NCBI GenBank assembly: GCA_003254885.1
Contig: QANT01007881.1
Location: forward strand, 1-64,000
DNA: 64,000 bases
From: Purshia tridentata
Lineage: Eukaryota > Streptophyta > Magnoliopsida > Rosales > Rosaceae
Reading direction: 5' to 3'
Shown here: positions 25,736-38,224 of the stretch, one piece after another
How the letters are laid out: every line of letters begins with the position of its first letter
How positions within the stretch are numbered: the stretch's first letter is position 1
Translations under genes and position numbers: made by a program
The notes under the pieces: model-generated
What the model saw: the letters and a program-made list of their open reading frames with translations, nothing else
Told to the model about the DNA's origin: nothing
The model's database searches: none

Positions 25736-27037
25736 CAACTTTATTGTTTATTCTTTGAGCTTACCCTAAGGGTAAATGTCTTTCTCAGGCAGAGATGATG
25801 CATGCTATGGCGCAGAGGTTTGAAAGAGACCTTGCCCAACTCAGGACTGATCTGGTGAAAGAGACAAGGGCCATTATTAAGGCTGAAATGGAAAAGGTCA
25901 CCGAGCTAGTGGTGGAGGTCAAGCGCATGTTGGCACCATCAACCACGCAGCAGGATGTTGAGGGATGTAGTCCCATTGGCGGTTCCTCATTCCAGCCTTC
26001 GCCTGAGAGGAATGAAGATCTTCCCCCCCCCCCAGGGTTTGAAAACCTTGCATCCCCCAACTTTGCAGCAGTTGGGGACAGCGTTGGTAGGCCCTCCATT
26101 GGTGATAAGAAGTCAGAGGGGGACGATCATAAGGGGGACAATCAAGGTGTGGCCGCTGAACATAGCAGTGATCCCATAGTCGAGTGTTCGAACGTAGCGA
26201 CGTGCAGTCCTTGATGTTCAAGTAAGTACGGCCATTGTGGATAGTGACCAAGTCGCCTTGGCAAACCAGCTGCTGCATACACAAACACAAACTCATGCAG
26301 TGGCAGCCTCTCCATCTACATATAGGCCCGACAATTATGTGGACCTTTATCAGCACATGTGCAAGTTGGTGGCAAAATGGAAGGATGATCCTCCAGCTTC
26401 CACTGACCAGGGCAACAAAGAAGGCGGTGTAGAAGCCGTTGATAGTGTGGACATCATTCCGCCCTCAGAATTCGTTAGTAGAAAGGGTGGTGAGAGCACG
26501 CTGTTGGTGAGGGTCGAGGCCGGAGGTATAAGTGGCGAGGTGGCAAATTGAAACCGATTTTAACTGATCCACTAGCGAAGAAGCAGAAGAAACAACAGGA
26601 GGCAATCAACTTTGATCCTCTTGGTTATTACCCGAGCGCGATCATGAACGACCTTCTCAACTACCTTCAACATTGGGATGAAAACCCTAGGTATGTGTGT
26701 TGTCAAATCCTTTCCTCATGTCAAGTAAGGTTGCATATGTATGTTTATACAGTGCCTGGTTGTTGTTTGTTGCAGCGAGACGTTGTTCATTGGGAATTGT
26801 CTCCAATCTGACTGCAGGTTCATGCATCAGCTCCTAACACCTCCATGCTGACTTGGCACTGATGTAAGTTGACATTAATGTTCTATGCGCACCAAAACCA
26901 AACTAACACCTTGCCGCTGATTATGCTACTGTTTTAACCCCTTTTGTTCCATGGCAACACAACATATTGACACAGCTCTCTGGCTGCTTCGAAAGCGGCA
27001 GGCGGATGTTGTATGTTTTATTAGAGCCAAAATAAAG

Positions 27038-28811
27038 TGTTAAAATCAGAGCTCTAATTTACTCGCAAGTGCACGAGTCGCGAAGTAGCAAAGCATGCAA
27101 ATAACGAGGTCGATCCCTCAGAGAAGAGTATTGATGTGTAGATTACTACCTTAACTAATTCCAATTAAACCAAACACTACTCACACACACAATTAGGGGT
27201 TTTGAAAAGGTTTTAGTAACTAATAAAAATAACGTGCAAGAAGTAAACAAAAACTAATATAATTAAAGCACTAGGGTTCAGATTACACCACTAGCACACT
27301 ACCTTACATTCTTATGGAGTCTATCCAATCAATAACATGTATGTTCATAAAGTTGACTACCAAAAGCTTTGGCTATTTCCTTTTGGCGTTATACCTTCCT
27401 TATGCATGTACTAAGAGCTTATCGGGCCTACCCTAGCAAGTTAACGTGCATGTTCCTAGATAAACTAGGGCAATCACCCATGCAAGAGTCATTAAGTTCT
27501 ATGAAGATGTCAAACACATAGACCACCTATCCAAAACAATGTACACAGTGCAAATCTATGATCCCTTCACCCAAAGATAGGTTCTTAGGCTATCTCCCTG
27601 CTGCCTATTGAAATTATCATCCTTTCGAGCTTATTTAATTTCACAACATAATCTAGATGCATTTAACCTAAGGTGATCAGTCAAAGGTGCCACACAAATA
27701 GAATCAATTTAAACAGAGATCCAAGATTTATGAACAAACATGTATTGAAATTCAACAATCCATAAGAAAATTAGGTAGCATGACTAGGGCTTCATCCTAG
27801 CCCTAGCTGTAAGTTTAGCTAGACATACTTAACAATAACCTTAAAAACATAATTAAAACTAAAGCAAATAGAGAAGGGGGAAGGAAATCAAGCCGTGGGC
27901 AGCAAGGAGCAGTGGCGGCACAAGGCAGCAGGCGGCGGCTGATGGTGCACGGCGGCAAGGCAGCAGCTCCTCTCCCTTGGGCGGCGTCGGCAAGGCCTTG
28001 GCAAGGCCAAGCTTCCTCTTCTCTTGGCTGGCCGAATTCCCCTCTCTTCTCTCTCTCTAAATTCTGAATTTCTGTGCAAAAGCTCCTTCCCCAATTCTGA
28101 AGTATAATGGGGTTTATATAGGGAGGCTTTCCTTGGAGAAGAGGGAAAAGGAAATCACTAAAAATCAGGCTTTTGGAGGCTATGGTTTTGCGGCAACCCT
28201 AGGGCCTTGGCCCATAAGCACATGCGGCTGCCCCTAGGGTTTTTAATCCCTTGGGCTTGCGGCAAGGGCATCACTTAAGCCCATTCCTCTTGCGCCTCTT
28301 CCCTTGCATGCGTGTGGGCCTCTCCTTGGTCCATGCGCATGCCACCTTAGGCCCAATCCTTCATGTGATAATCACTTGAGCCCATTGAAGCTTCTAGGAC
28401 CCATTTGATCTTGGCCCAACATTCCTTGGTCCACTAGGAAACTTTGTCCAACTAGGGTTAGGTTTTCCTAGTCCAACTAGGATCTACCTTTCCTAATCCC
28501 ACTAGGATTTGGTTTTCCTAGTTCAACTAGGATTTCTCATTTCTGGCCCTGGACGTTGATGGTTTTCCTGACTTGGCTAGGATTCCTTGTTTGAGTAGGA
28601 TTTCAGCTTTCCTAGTTCCATCAGGATTTCATCAGTTTTCCTAGTTTAATCAGGAATTGTCTGAAAATAGCTCTTTTGGCTTCTTTTTCCTCATTTGCTC
28701 CAGAATACCTACAAAACACTAAAACAAAACAAAAACACACAAAATGCCAAGTTCTAGCCTTCTTGGTTAAGGAGTTAGCATACGAAAGTGTGCAGAAATG
28801 CACACTTAACA
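27038..28811 (-). mobile_element. LTR nested in the left MULE arm, 1,774 bp, apparently solo
   Basis: On the - strand it starts TGTTAAGTGTGCA and ends TTTTAACA, a TG...CA unit with a short terminal inversion. The 3' part (CGAGGTCGATCCCTCAGAG read on the + strand, 27105-27123) matches the end of the window, and many CCTAGT..AACTAGGA repeats match 62100-62370, so it is the same family as the LTR at 61954. The size and end sequences suggest a large Ty3/gypsy LTR. No target duplication is visible, and a short part of the host arm is missing at the site. It has no coding region. Confidence 0.65.
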
Positions 28812-29745
28812 GCGGAGCACCCTGAGACCTTTGGAACAAGGTGGACGACCGTTGACTATTGTTTTCCGATACGTGTATGTTGTTGTTGACTGTGGTCCTC
28901 GAAGATGGTGTTATGTTCTTTCTAGGCGCATATTCAAGTTGTATCCAGATATTGTCTTTGCGTTGTGCATGTTGCGTCTGCATGCTGGCCATCTAGTTGT
29001 TATAGTTTTTTATTTACTGGTTGAGCACTCACTCTCATGTCTGACTATATTTCCTGACCACCTACTAAATTTGCAGTTCCTTGTTCGATCGACACAAGCT
29101 GCCATCATAACTCACAGAACAAGGTCTGTAAAGACAAAAATATCAATTCCAATTGGGGTGCTGACCTTTGTCACAAGCACGAACCCCTGTTATGGCAAAG
29201 CATGGACTGAGGTTGACAAGGTGTTCTGTCCACTAAATGTCGAAGACAGACATTGGGTAGCTGTGGTCATTGACCTTGTGGCTCGCAAGCTCTGTGTGTA
29301 CGATTCATATGTCGACCTCCATGCCGATAAGAAGATATTTGATGCCCTTCAACCTATGAGTACGTTGCTACAGGCCATTCTCAAGGATGCACTGTTCTAT
29401 GATGCTCGGCATGAGTTGGGGTGTGATGAACAGCCATGGCCAATTGAACGTATGCCCGGTGTGCCACAACAGACCAACGGGTGAGCAGTTTTTGTTTTTT
29501 TTTGTGTATCATTTTGCTGATGTGCATAACATGTGTTGATGCATTCTCATGATTTCCGATTTTGAATATCTCTCTAATATTTCCCCTTTTGTCTTATATA
29601 GAGGGGTGACTGTGGAGTGTTTGCGCTGAAGTTTATTGAGTTGCTATCAACAGGACACTTTGTTGATTGCTGCACACAGGAGAATATATGTTGGTTTCGA
29701 GTCCGATTAGCTGCGGACATGTATGTATGCGAGGCAATCATGTAG

Positions 29746-30179
29746 CCTGACCCAGTGCAGTGGTGATGTTGTGATTATAAGGTGTATTAGCAGTTCAGTA
29801 ATTCACTAATTTTTAGATACCATGTAATTCACTAAACCGTCAGGTTGATGGACCGTAATTAGCTACACCGAGCCTTCTTTGGAATCCATTTTATTCAATC
29901 ATAGTTGAATTTAGGGACCCAAAATCATGTCCAACCACAATCATGATTTTATTTGTCGGTCATTTTTGTGTTTATGAATGGGAACATATTAGCTTCACAT
30001 AGAAGGTACGAAAAATGTTAATAATAACTTAGGCCAATATAATAGTCGGGATTATCCTGGCAGCTCTTTTTCGGCTAATTGGAAAGTGTGCGGATGCGAA
30101 CAAAAAAACGACAATGTGGGGACACCAACTTGATAGGTGATGTGTTGCAATATTGTGTTCACTCGTTGTTTCCCTGTTG
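29746..30179. other. MULE interior, no gene seen
   Basis: Follows the stop codon of the left protease gene and probably contains its 3' end. No coding or strong repeat structure except scattered GGACA-like strings near 30120. Confidence 0.5.
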
Positions 30180-31655
30180 TCATCTCTTAAGTCCTACAGG
30201 GGATGTCTGCAAATTTTAAAGTTTGTGGAAGCAGACAAAAGGTAGAGAATAGGCGGCCAATATTTGGATACAAAATTGCAAAACTCACTGCTAACAGATC
30301 AAAACTTGTTGCAAACACAACATTTGTGTCCGCAAGTTGTTCACACTTTGTCGACCTTTTGTCCGCGTCAGCAAAAAAAAAAATAAAAAAATGCTTTCAT
30401 CTTCACCTGAGAATATCCCTAATTATATAACTAAATATTATAAGAAAATATATGGTTATATGTTAATTATATACAACTTATCAGTTCGCTAGAGATGATG
30501 ACCGCAAATATGAAAGTCTTTAAACGTAGACAATAGATGGCCAGTAGCCAATATATGGATATAATATTTCAAAACATCAGAATTTTTGGCAATGTCTCAA
30601 CACGTTGTCCTGCCTCTGTCCAACTTATGTCTGCCCTCTGTCCGCTTCCTCAAACTTGAAAATTTGCGAACATTCGCACCTGAGAAAATCCTTATAACTT
30701 TTAGTCTTATAATTATATATTGGAATTTCTCAGGTGAGGATAACCGCACGTTTTTAAAGTTCGCGGACACCAACCGCAGGTGGACAATAGGTGGACAATG
30801 GGTACATACAGATGTGTTTGCAATTATGATTTGTTAAAGCAAGTTTTGCAATTTTATATCCACCTAGTGTCCGTTTATTGTCCACTCTCTGTCTGCGTTT
30901 GCAAACTTTTAAATTTGTAAGAATGACTGATTATGAATTTGTATACATCAAAATTATAACATACTTACATGTTTTCTCACGTGATGATGACTACATTTTT
31001 TTTGGCGACTGTGATAGGGTGTGGACACAGATGATGTTTTGCAATAATTGTTGTATTATCCATTCATTGTCCACCTATTGTCTATCTGTTGTCCTTTTCC
31101 ACACACTTTTTCTCTAATTTGCGGGCATTCGCCCCAAAGGACTGATAAGTTATCAACTTCATAAGTTATAATTTACACGTATTATGTAATCTATCAATCA
31201 AATAATCAATTACCTAATTGAAAGTTTGACACTCAATTACTCTTCAATTAGTCAATTACTCAATTGAGCATTGAAGCCCTTATCGCATCCATTAAAACCC
31301 CAACTATACCAAAATTAGTCAGTACCCCAATTGCCCAACTTCAATGCCCCACACCCAAATTGCCCAATCTCCCAAACCCCAATCTTCCAATTGTTAGGGG
31401 TTTAGGCCCTTCTGTAAACATTATACAATAAATGGATTTTCTCAGGTGAGGATGATTGCACTTTTTAAAGTTTACATAGGCGGATAGAAACCGGACAACA
31501 AGTGGACAATGTGTGGATCAAAATTGCAAACTTGCTGCAACAAATTTGTTGCAAACACATCATCTGTGTCCACACATTGGCCGCTTATTGTTCACCATCT
31601 GTCTGCGTCCGCGAACTTTAAAAAGTGCCGTCATCCTCTCTAGAGAAGGACTGAT
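30180..31655. repeat. Array of five palindromic GGACA-motif modules
   Basis: At least five fold-back modules of about 170-245 bp lie at 30180-30425, 30484-30700, 30725-30930, 30975-31145 and 31438-31652. Each begins like TCTCAGGTGAGGATGA, then AAACTTTAAA-like and GCGGACA strings, then one or more GTGGACAA, a short centre (TTGCAA...TTGCAA), and then the inverse (TTGTCCAC, TGTCTGCGTCCGCGAAC, CACCTGAGAA). The best preserved is the fifth. They occupy noncoding DNA before the transposase gene. Confidence 0.75.
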
Positions 31656-32910
31656 ACACTAAAACTATTATTTTGTGTGTATATATATTATCCCCAAATG
31701 GATGTGGCCCAGTCTGTATGAAGTTGTTAAGTTTGGGGTAAATTAAATATAGAGATATTTTTTAGAATCATTTGTATTTGATGTTCATGCAATGAATACT
31801 AAAAAAGAAGCCAAACCAAACCAAAATCCCGTTTGGCCCTAACTCGACCCGGGCCAAAAGCCTGTAAGGCTGAAGCTTGAGGAATACATGGAGTTGTGTA
31901 TTTAGGCCCGAAGCCAGGCCCGGGCTGGCCTCACAATCCTATTCGGCTCTTGTAAATGGATGACTGCGCCTGAAAAATTAGAGTCGGGTTAGACCAGGCT
32001 ACTCGGGCTGATTGCCGACCATAATTGTTGTCGTCCCCATAGAACATATATTAATTTCTGTGACCAAATTACTCATAATTGTTGTCGTCCCCATCACGGG
32101 TACGACTCCAATAACAAATGTGTAGATAATTATTGAATAGTTATGTTGTTTTATGTATAAGGAGGTGAAGGAGGGAGAGGCTTCGAACAAATAGTAAGTA
32201 GAAGTAATTTGGATATTTAGTATGCAGACTAAATATTAAGTCAAATTGATACAACAACAGATATGAAAATTCTGCATACTCTGATCGAAATAGGCTACCC
32301 AAGGAATTCATGTCGAATGTCGAAGCAATTTTTGGGGTTCCAAAAATTGGAAATGTTTTAATTAATTTGCACTTGGGTTGAAAAATTCCCCCGCTGAACT
32401 GGAGTGACTAGAGTCAGTACGACTAAACCCTTGTGCACTTGGGACTGGTCGTGGGTCATCGAACCATTAGCTACATGTTGTCCACATGATGGCCACCCGC
32501 TGTCCTCACTTATGTCGTGTCCATATCTGCCTGCGATGTGCAAGCTCTGTTTGCCAAGTGTTGGGACAAAAGACAGTCACGGTTACTAACGGAACCAAGG
32601 GCACACAAGGGCAACGTCTGTCCACCTTGTTCAATGCTTTGAACTGTCCCCGTTATCGCTGTCAGTTACTGTTCCTCCCAAATTGAAAGAGGACCTAACT
32701 CGCAGCGGCGCCAAAGGCTTCCATTCGTGCCAAAACCTCCCTTCCAACTCCAAATAGTTTCCCACTGATAGCCTCCCTGTTTATTTGTGGGTTATCGTTT
32801 CCACCTCACCGCCAATCCACGGATCCAGTGCTATCTAAGCTTTGAGGCCAACGCATACAAACCCATAAAATGGCAACAACTACAACCAGGTGGGCAGTGA
32901 AGAAATGCAG

Positions 32911-33059
32911 GTCCCATTGAGCAAATCCAGCTCCCACTGAGCAAATCTAGATCCCACTGAGGAAATCCACCTCCAATTGAGAAAATCTAGCTCCCATTGA
33001 GGAAATCCAACTCCCACTGAGGAAGTCCAGCTCCCACTGAAGATATCCAGCGCTCACTG
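32911..33059. repeat. 20-bp minisatellite, about seven copies
   Basis: Exact 20-bp spacing of a unit like CTCCCACTGAGGAAATCCAG from 32911 to 33050 with a partial copy after it. Substitutions differ between copies, so it is not freshly expanded. It lies about 1.1 kb upstream of the transposase ATG. Confidence 0.9.
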
Positions 33060-33870
33060 TTCAATCTACAGTGAATCACCTCCATTTGCTTGACTATCTG
33101 TTTGTTTTTTAATTTTTTTTCCCAGTTAAGATGGGAGAAAGCACAGGGAAGTGCTTATGGCTGGTCTATCTTATGTTTTGTTGGAAGGCACCTCAAATGT
33201 GCCGCTGCTCAGCACTGTGCTTATTTGTGGTATAGTCAGCCATAGGCTGCTTATACACACCCATAGGCTGGTTTATTCGAGGTTTTGGTGGCAATGCTTG
33301 AAATGCAGACATAGCCTGGACAATAAGTACACAGGTTGTCGCCACATCAATCCATCGCGATTACCTTTTGTCTAACTGCTAATTGTCTTTTGTATGTGGA
33401 GACAACCTCTGCACCAATTATGTAAGTGTTGAGATCGCAATGTTGAGTGCATTGTTGCCTGCAGTTTCCCTGAAATAATTTTTTTGCCTGCCTCAATTGA
33501 TGCAGCCATTGGATCATGGCAAAAGTTCAAATTACTAATGCACCCATAACAACATATGCCGTAGGGAATATATTATGTTTGTTTGGTTTTAATCATTGAA
33601 TTCCTAGCCACCTTACTCCGTCAATCTGTTTGCACGTTGATTGTCCTCATTTCGTATTAATTAGAAGCTGGCTCAAGTTGGCACACCAATGGTCGCTACT
33701 TTATGTATTTTGTACCTGGATATAAACTTTGGGAATTGGATTAAGGTGCTTCTGACTCTGTACCGCAACTTCTTAGGCCACCCTAGTGGTTCTTAGTGCA
33801 TGCAAATATTTTGTACATGCTAGGTTTGTAAACTTATTAATAAATTGTTGACCTCCTATACGACGGATCT

Positions 33871-34090
33871 GCCATTCTCAAAATTAGGGGATGGGGACAA
33901 AAATATGCCATTCTCAAAATTAGGGGACGGGGACAAAAATACCGCCACTAGGCAGACAATGTGTGGACACAGTTGTAAACACATCAGCAATGCAGTTTTT
34001 GTCTGCCATGTGTCCACTCAGTGTCTGCTGCCTGTCTACACTTTGGGGGCCACCCCAAACTTTAAACAATGTCACATCCGTGCAAGAGAA
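33871..34090. repeat. 36-bp direct duplication beside a GGACA palindrome
   Basis: GCCATTCTCAAAATTAGGGG starts at 33871 and again at 33907 (36-bp period). It leads into a module with GTGTGGACACAG and the inverse ATGTGTCCACTCAGTGTCTGC (to about 34045), about 100-150 bp upstream of the transposase start. Confidence 0.75.
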
Positions 34091-34193
34091 CATCCCTACT
34101 TAACAATATTAATAAATTTGATGAGTGATTCACTCGATGAGTACCCTGCCCAGAGTTAATTACTAATGTGTGCATTGCATTTTGCATTTGCAG

Positions 34194-36822
34194 ATGGACG
34201 TCGCACGTGCCATCTACTATTATAATGGGAACTGCACAACGGCCGAGGAGACCGGGGAGCTAGTGGTATATGAAGGTGGGGACGAGAAAGGATTACGACT
34301 AGCCAAACACACGACCCTCCATGAGCTTGAGTATTTGGCCAGCCAACTGCTCGGGGTTGATAGAGACTCCCACACAATACACATGAGGTACTCGGCCAAA
34401 GAATCAATACGTGGGACCGTCAAATTCATCAAGATTAGAAATGTTATTGATTTGGATTTCTTCTTGAACCAAGACAGTCAGACCATGGTACCACTGTATG
34501 TAGGAGCACATGCCAAGCCAGTCATGGACTCCACACATATGCCAACGTCACTACCTGCCCTGCGGAGTAGCTAGTGTAGCAATGATATGCACGAGTTAGG
34601 AACATTGAAGGCTTCCAATACATGTGCCCTGTCCTTTAAGGATGGGTTGCCAGGGATTGTGCCATGTGTACATTATCCCCCACTTCCACTAGCCACTCTG
34701 CGATTCACTGAGTGCATGGACGATGAAAGTCGACTCGGCCCCCCATCTGTAGTTCAGTCACGGCCACCATCCTACCAACAAGTGGCCAATGAAGAGGCAA
34801 CAGCCCCTACCTCTACAGTTACAGCTCCACATGGCCCATTGGACCTTGGAGGTGTGCCATATCATTCGTCGCCTGCCGGGGAATGGCCCGATCCGGTTGT
34901 GACCGATGGACAACCTACACGTCCTACACAAAAAAGACGGAAGGGCATCCCCATCTTTTTTCCAACCGAGCCAAATATTGCCTGCAACCAACTGCATAGT
35001 TGATTATGCTGCTATTACAGGTTCCAATAGCACGGTTACTCACTTTGCTGAAGTGGGAGGTGAGGGTTTTTTCCACAACAAGAGCCAACTACGGCGTCAT
35101 CTTGGATTGCAAGCAATTATAGACAATCGGGAGTATCGAGTGGTAAGGTCTACCAAAACTATTTTTACCCAATGCTGTATTCACCAAGGCTGCCCGTACT
35201 GGATTCGTGCTACGAGGCATACGCCTTCGGGCATTTGGAAGATTACAAAATTTGTAGACAAACACACATGTGGACTAAAGCCCGGGAAGAAAGAACATCG
35301 ACAGGCTACTCCTAGTGTTATTGGTGAGTTTATTAAACATAAGTATGTTGGTGTGGGCCGCTCATATAGACCCTGGGAAATACAAGCAGACATGCACAAG
35401 AAGCATGGTGTGAATGTCTATTATAAAACATGTTGGCGAGCCCGGGAGGCGGCTCTCGAGATGATCCGAGGTTCTCCGAAGGCATTCTATAGTTTATGGC
35501 CTGCATATTGTTACGAATTGCAACAAAAAAATCCTGGCACAAAGACTCACATACTCACTGATGAAGACCACAATTTCCTATACTTCTTTATGGCCTTGGG
35601 AGCTTCCGTTAAAGGTTTTGTTGAACATATGAGACCGACCTTGTCCGTTGATGCCACTTTCCTTAAGTGCAAATACCGCGGAACCTTGCTAATTGCTGCA
35701 GCTCCTGATGGCAACAACCATATATTTCCGGTTGCATTTGGCATATGTGATAGTGAGAATGATGCCTCGTGGGAGTGGTTCTTCAGTAAACTTCGTGATG
35801 CTATCGGGGATGTGCCAAATTTGGTGGTGGTCTCAAAAAGGCACGATAGCATACGAAAAGCATGTTACAAAGCTTTCCCTGAGGCTGCATACACAAACTG
35901 CATTGTGCACCTAAAGGCAAACATAAAGAGGAAGTTCAGCCTGGCAAGTGATGATCCTGATTTGAATCTCTTCATTTCGGATGCCAACAAATACAGGCAG
36001 AAGTCTTGTTTGCGTTTGCTACGCCTAATGAATGAGCCCGTGAGGAAATGGATCACCGGTGAGGAATTCGGCCATGCAGTTTAGACTCGATCATACTGTA
36101 AGTTCAATAGGTGGGACAGCATTTCAACAAATATTCCCGAGTCCCTTAATGCAAAGTTGAAAGATGCCCGTGAGCTTCCAGTGACTGCCCTGGTTAAGTA
36201 TATTAGGCACACACTACAACTTTGGTTCTTCACCTGTCGGTCCAAAGCAGCCTCATGATCCATGTACTTGACACCAAGCAGAGGGGAAAGTACACTTCAC
36301 CGGCGGATGGAAGAAAGCATGCGACTGACTGTTCATCCTATAAATAGAACAGATTTCAACGTTGTCGAACCCTCCAAGTCGTCATCCGTGTGTGTGAATC
36401 TTGAGTGCCGAACTTGCTCTTGTAGGGAATTTGACTTGGAAGGACTCCCTTGCAAGCATGCCCTGGCTGCGGCATGGCACCGTGAGTGGAGTCCATATGA
36501 ATTATGCTCTCGATACTACACCAACGAAGCATGGCATGCTGCCTATGCAATGTCCATTAATCCTGTTGGTCAGGAAGACACGTGGAATGTTCCGAAGAAT
36601 GTGAAGAGTTGGGTAGTTTTGCTCCCGATTATGAGACATGAGAGTGGTCGCCCGTGCAAGCAACAGACCTTCTCTGGAGGTGAAACCAAAAAAAGGAATA
36701 AATGCTCAAGTTGTGGGGAGGAAGGTCACAACCGGGCTACGTGCAAGAAGCCCATTCCGTTGTCCCATCGACCTGGTGCTTGCACACCCTTGGACTTGAA
36801 TGTGTTTCGTGGACTTCACTGA
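34194..36822 (+). pseudogene. MURA-type MULE transposase with SWIM and CCHC zinc motifs
   Basis: ATG 34194 follows a splice acceptor. An N-terminal segment (34194-35003) is followed, one frame over, by the transposase core (about 34990-36822): the FAR1/MuDR-type DNA-binding region (GFFHNKSQLRRHLG ... KFVDKHTC), the MULE DDE domain (LSVDATFLKCKYRGTLL, ASWEWFFSKL, TNCIVHL), a SWIM zinc finger (CSCREFDLEGLPCKHA, about 36416) and a CCHC knuckle (CSSCGEEGHNRATC, about 36703). In-frame stops lie at 34572, 36082 and 36256, and the two frames need a splice or a 1-base shift near 34910-35000. The position of the second catalytic Asp (normally SDRH) reads SKRH at 35836. This copy is therefore inactive, though it kept a long open core of 392 residues. 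Confidence 0.9.
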
Positions 36823-37788
36823 TCGTCCTCCTTGTACCACTCTTCAAAGGCCTGTGTGTGGTCTGTTAACTCGCTAGCATATGTATACTCAGCCAATTTG
36901 TCGTGCTCATTTACTATGTTGGCATCCATATTGTGCCCGGCCTTTGTACCTTAAACAATCCATTGCAATCTGTGGTATTAAATTGTGTGGGTACTTTGTC
37001 CATATCTACACAATAACTCACATTCCCTGGCTGACATTGTCATTATTTATTTGTACGATCTGCATAATTTGCGCTACATAATGTTTACTCATGTCTATCA
37101 TGTTGGCTTGGTATTCAACCATCTGCCCAACGTATAATTGTTTACATAATTCAGTATAGGCATTACTGTGAAGAACGGCAGGTGTGGATAGACGGTGGAC
37201 ATACGGGTGACATGGCATGGCCACTTTGTATACATCGTTGGTTATTTCTGGATTCATGGTGTGGACAAACGGCTGCCATTGCATCGCCAAACATGTGCAA
37301 GTAAGTTTGTAACGGAGGCATTCCCAGTCTCCAGTCCATGCTGACAATACATGGACACGCGAAAAACTTGCTACAACACATTGGCCGGACTTTGTCTACC
37401 AGTTGTCCGCGACTGCCTACTTCTAAATTTACGGTCAACCGCACTTGGGAACATGTCATTACATGCCAGTCACATTTACAAGTGTCATGACATGTTGACC
37501 TGTACATTTTGTGGCCTGGATTGTAGGTATGTAAGTACAAGCAGTCTATGTACATGTACAAGTGTATGCATGGGTTGCCATAGCAGTCTTCTTCAATTTG
37601 AATAGTGTTTGCGGCACAGGATGCAACTTTGTAAGTGTCTTGTGGTGAAATAACACGTTATCAAAATGGCTTCACATAGTTACGTCTGTGATTTCAATGA
37701 AATTCGAAGTTACTTACTAATTTTCCCCTTACCAGTTCTCACGGTTGCTTTTGTCGTAACTCAGATGTTACGAACATTAACTATATAT
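36823..37788. other. MULE interior after the transposase, no gene seen
   Basis: Contains the presumed transposase 3' end and scattered GGACA-type strings at 37180-37410 (GGTGGACATACGGG, TGTGGACAAACGG and the inverse TTGTCTACCAGTTGTCCGCG). No convincing ORF. Confidence 0.5.
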
Positions 37789-38198
37789 GGAAATTCTGAC
37801 AAATAGACCAAATTAAATTCAAATTAACTGTTGTTTAGACCATCGAAACATTTGTTTAATTTTTTTTGCTCTTTCGCACAAAATAGGACAAAAATACCCC
37901 TACTCCATTATAAGGCCTGTACAAATGGTGTGCAAGCAGTGGACAAATGTTGGACACGTTCACTCGTGTTGCAGGATAGGCCATGGACAGGGATAGTGGA
38001 CACAGTAACTCGTGCTGCAGAACTACTGGTCGTGGTTTGTCCACAATCTGTCCACTGTTTGAACACCATTTATAAAGGCCTTGGAATGGGGTGGCGGTAT
38101 TTTTGTGTTATTTTGTGCCAAAGAGCACAAAGAGTCAAACAAATGTTTCGATAGTCTAAACAAATCATTTTAAAATTAATTTTGTCTATTTGTGGGAC
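37789..38198. mobile_element. Non-autonomous MULE derivative nested in the giant element, copy 1
   Basis: The left end GGAAATTCTGACAAATAGACC pairs with an inverted right end near 38198 (GTCTATTTGTGGGA). The inner part is a GGACA-motif palindrome (GGCCTGTACAAATGGTG ... CACCATTTATAAAGGCC). The end sequence resembles the giant element's own terminus, so it looks like a deletion derivative of a related MULE. Confidence 0.6.
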
Positions 38199-38224
38199 TG
38201 ACTTACAGTATATGATGGAATTTG

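Larger units (their letters stand above)
24095..29745 (+). pseudogene. DUF1985-Ulp1 (C48 protease) MULE gene, left-arm copy
   Basis: Recognisable exons: 24095-24835 (DUF1985; FGHF, FSAPLMHRLLLR, REFALITGL), 24933-25082 (LRWRNSGG), 25293-25486, about 25789-26216 and 26222-26690 (charged, coiled-coil-like linker ending DENPR), one starting near 26776, then Ulp1 exons 29077-29480 and 29604-29745. The protease keeps His (codon 29251, in HWVAVVIDL), Asp (29302, VYDS), Gln (29470) and Cys (29611, GDCGVF), the full C48 set. Ulp1-type enzymes cleave SUMO; whether these transposon versions do is unknown. The DUF1985 exon has in-frame stops at 24119 and 24443, and exons 3 and 4 join one base out of phase. 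An LTR (27038-28811) splits the gene. Its partner on the - strand (50274-45149) has the same exon order. Confidence 0.75.
31656..34193. other. MULE interior and leader of the transposase gene
   Basis: No coding region is supported. A patch rich in GGCCCGGGCC-like strings (about 31840-31960) looks like a separate old insertion, and the 21-bp string CATAATTGTTGTCGTCCCCAT occurs at 32020 and again near 32073. A GGACA-type cluster lies at 32480-32535. A CAG acceptor directly precedes the transposase ATG at 34194, so an upstream leader exon is likely. Confidence 0.45.

Noticed and set aside
27888-28094. 68-codon Arg-rich ORF
   Set aside because: Lies inside the nested LTR, in low-complexity GCGGC repeats.
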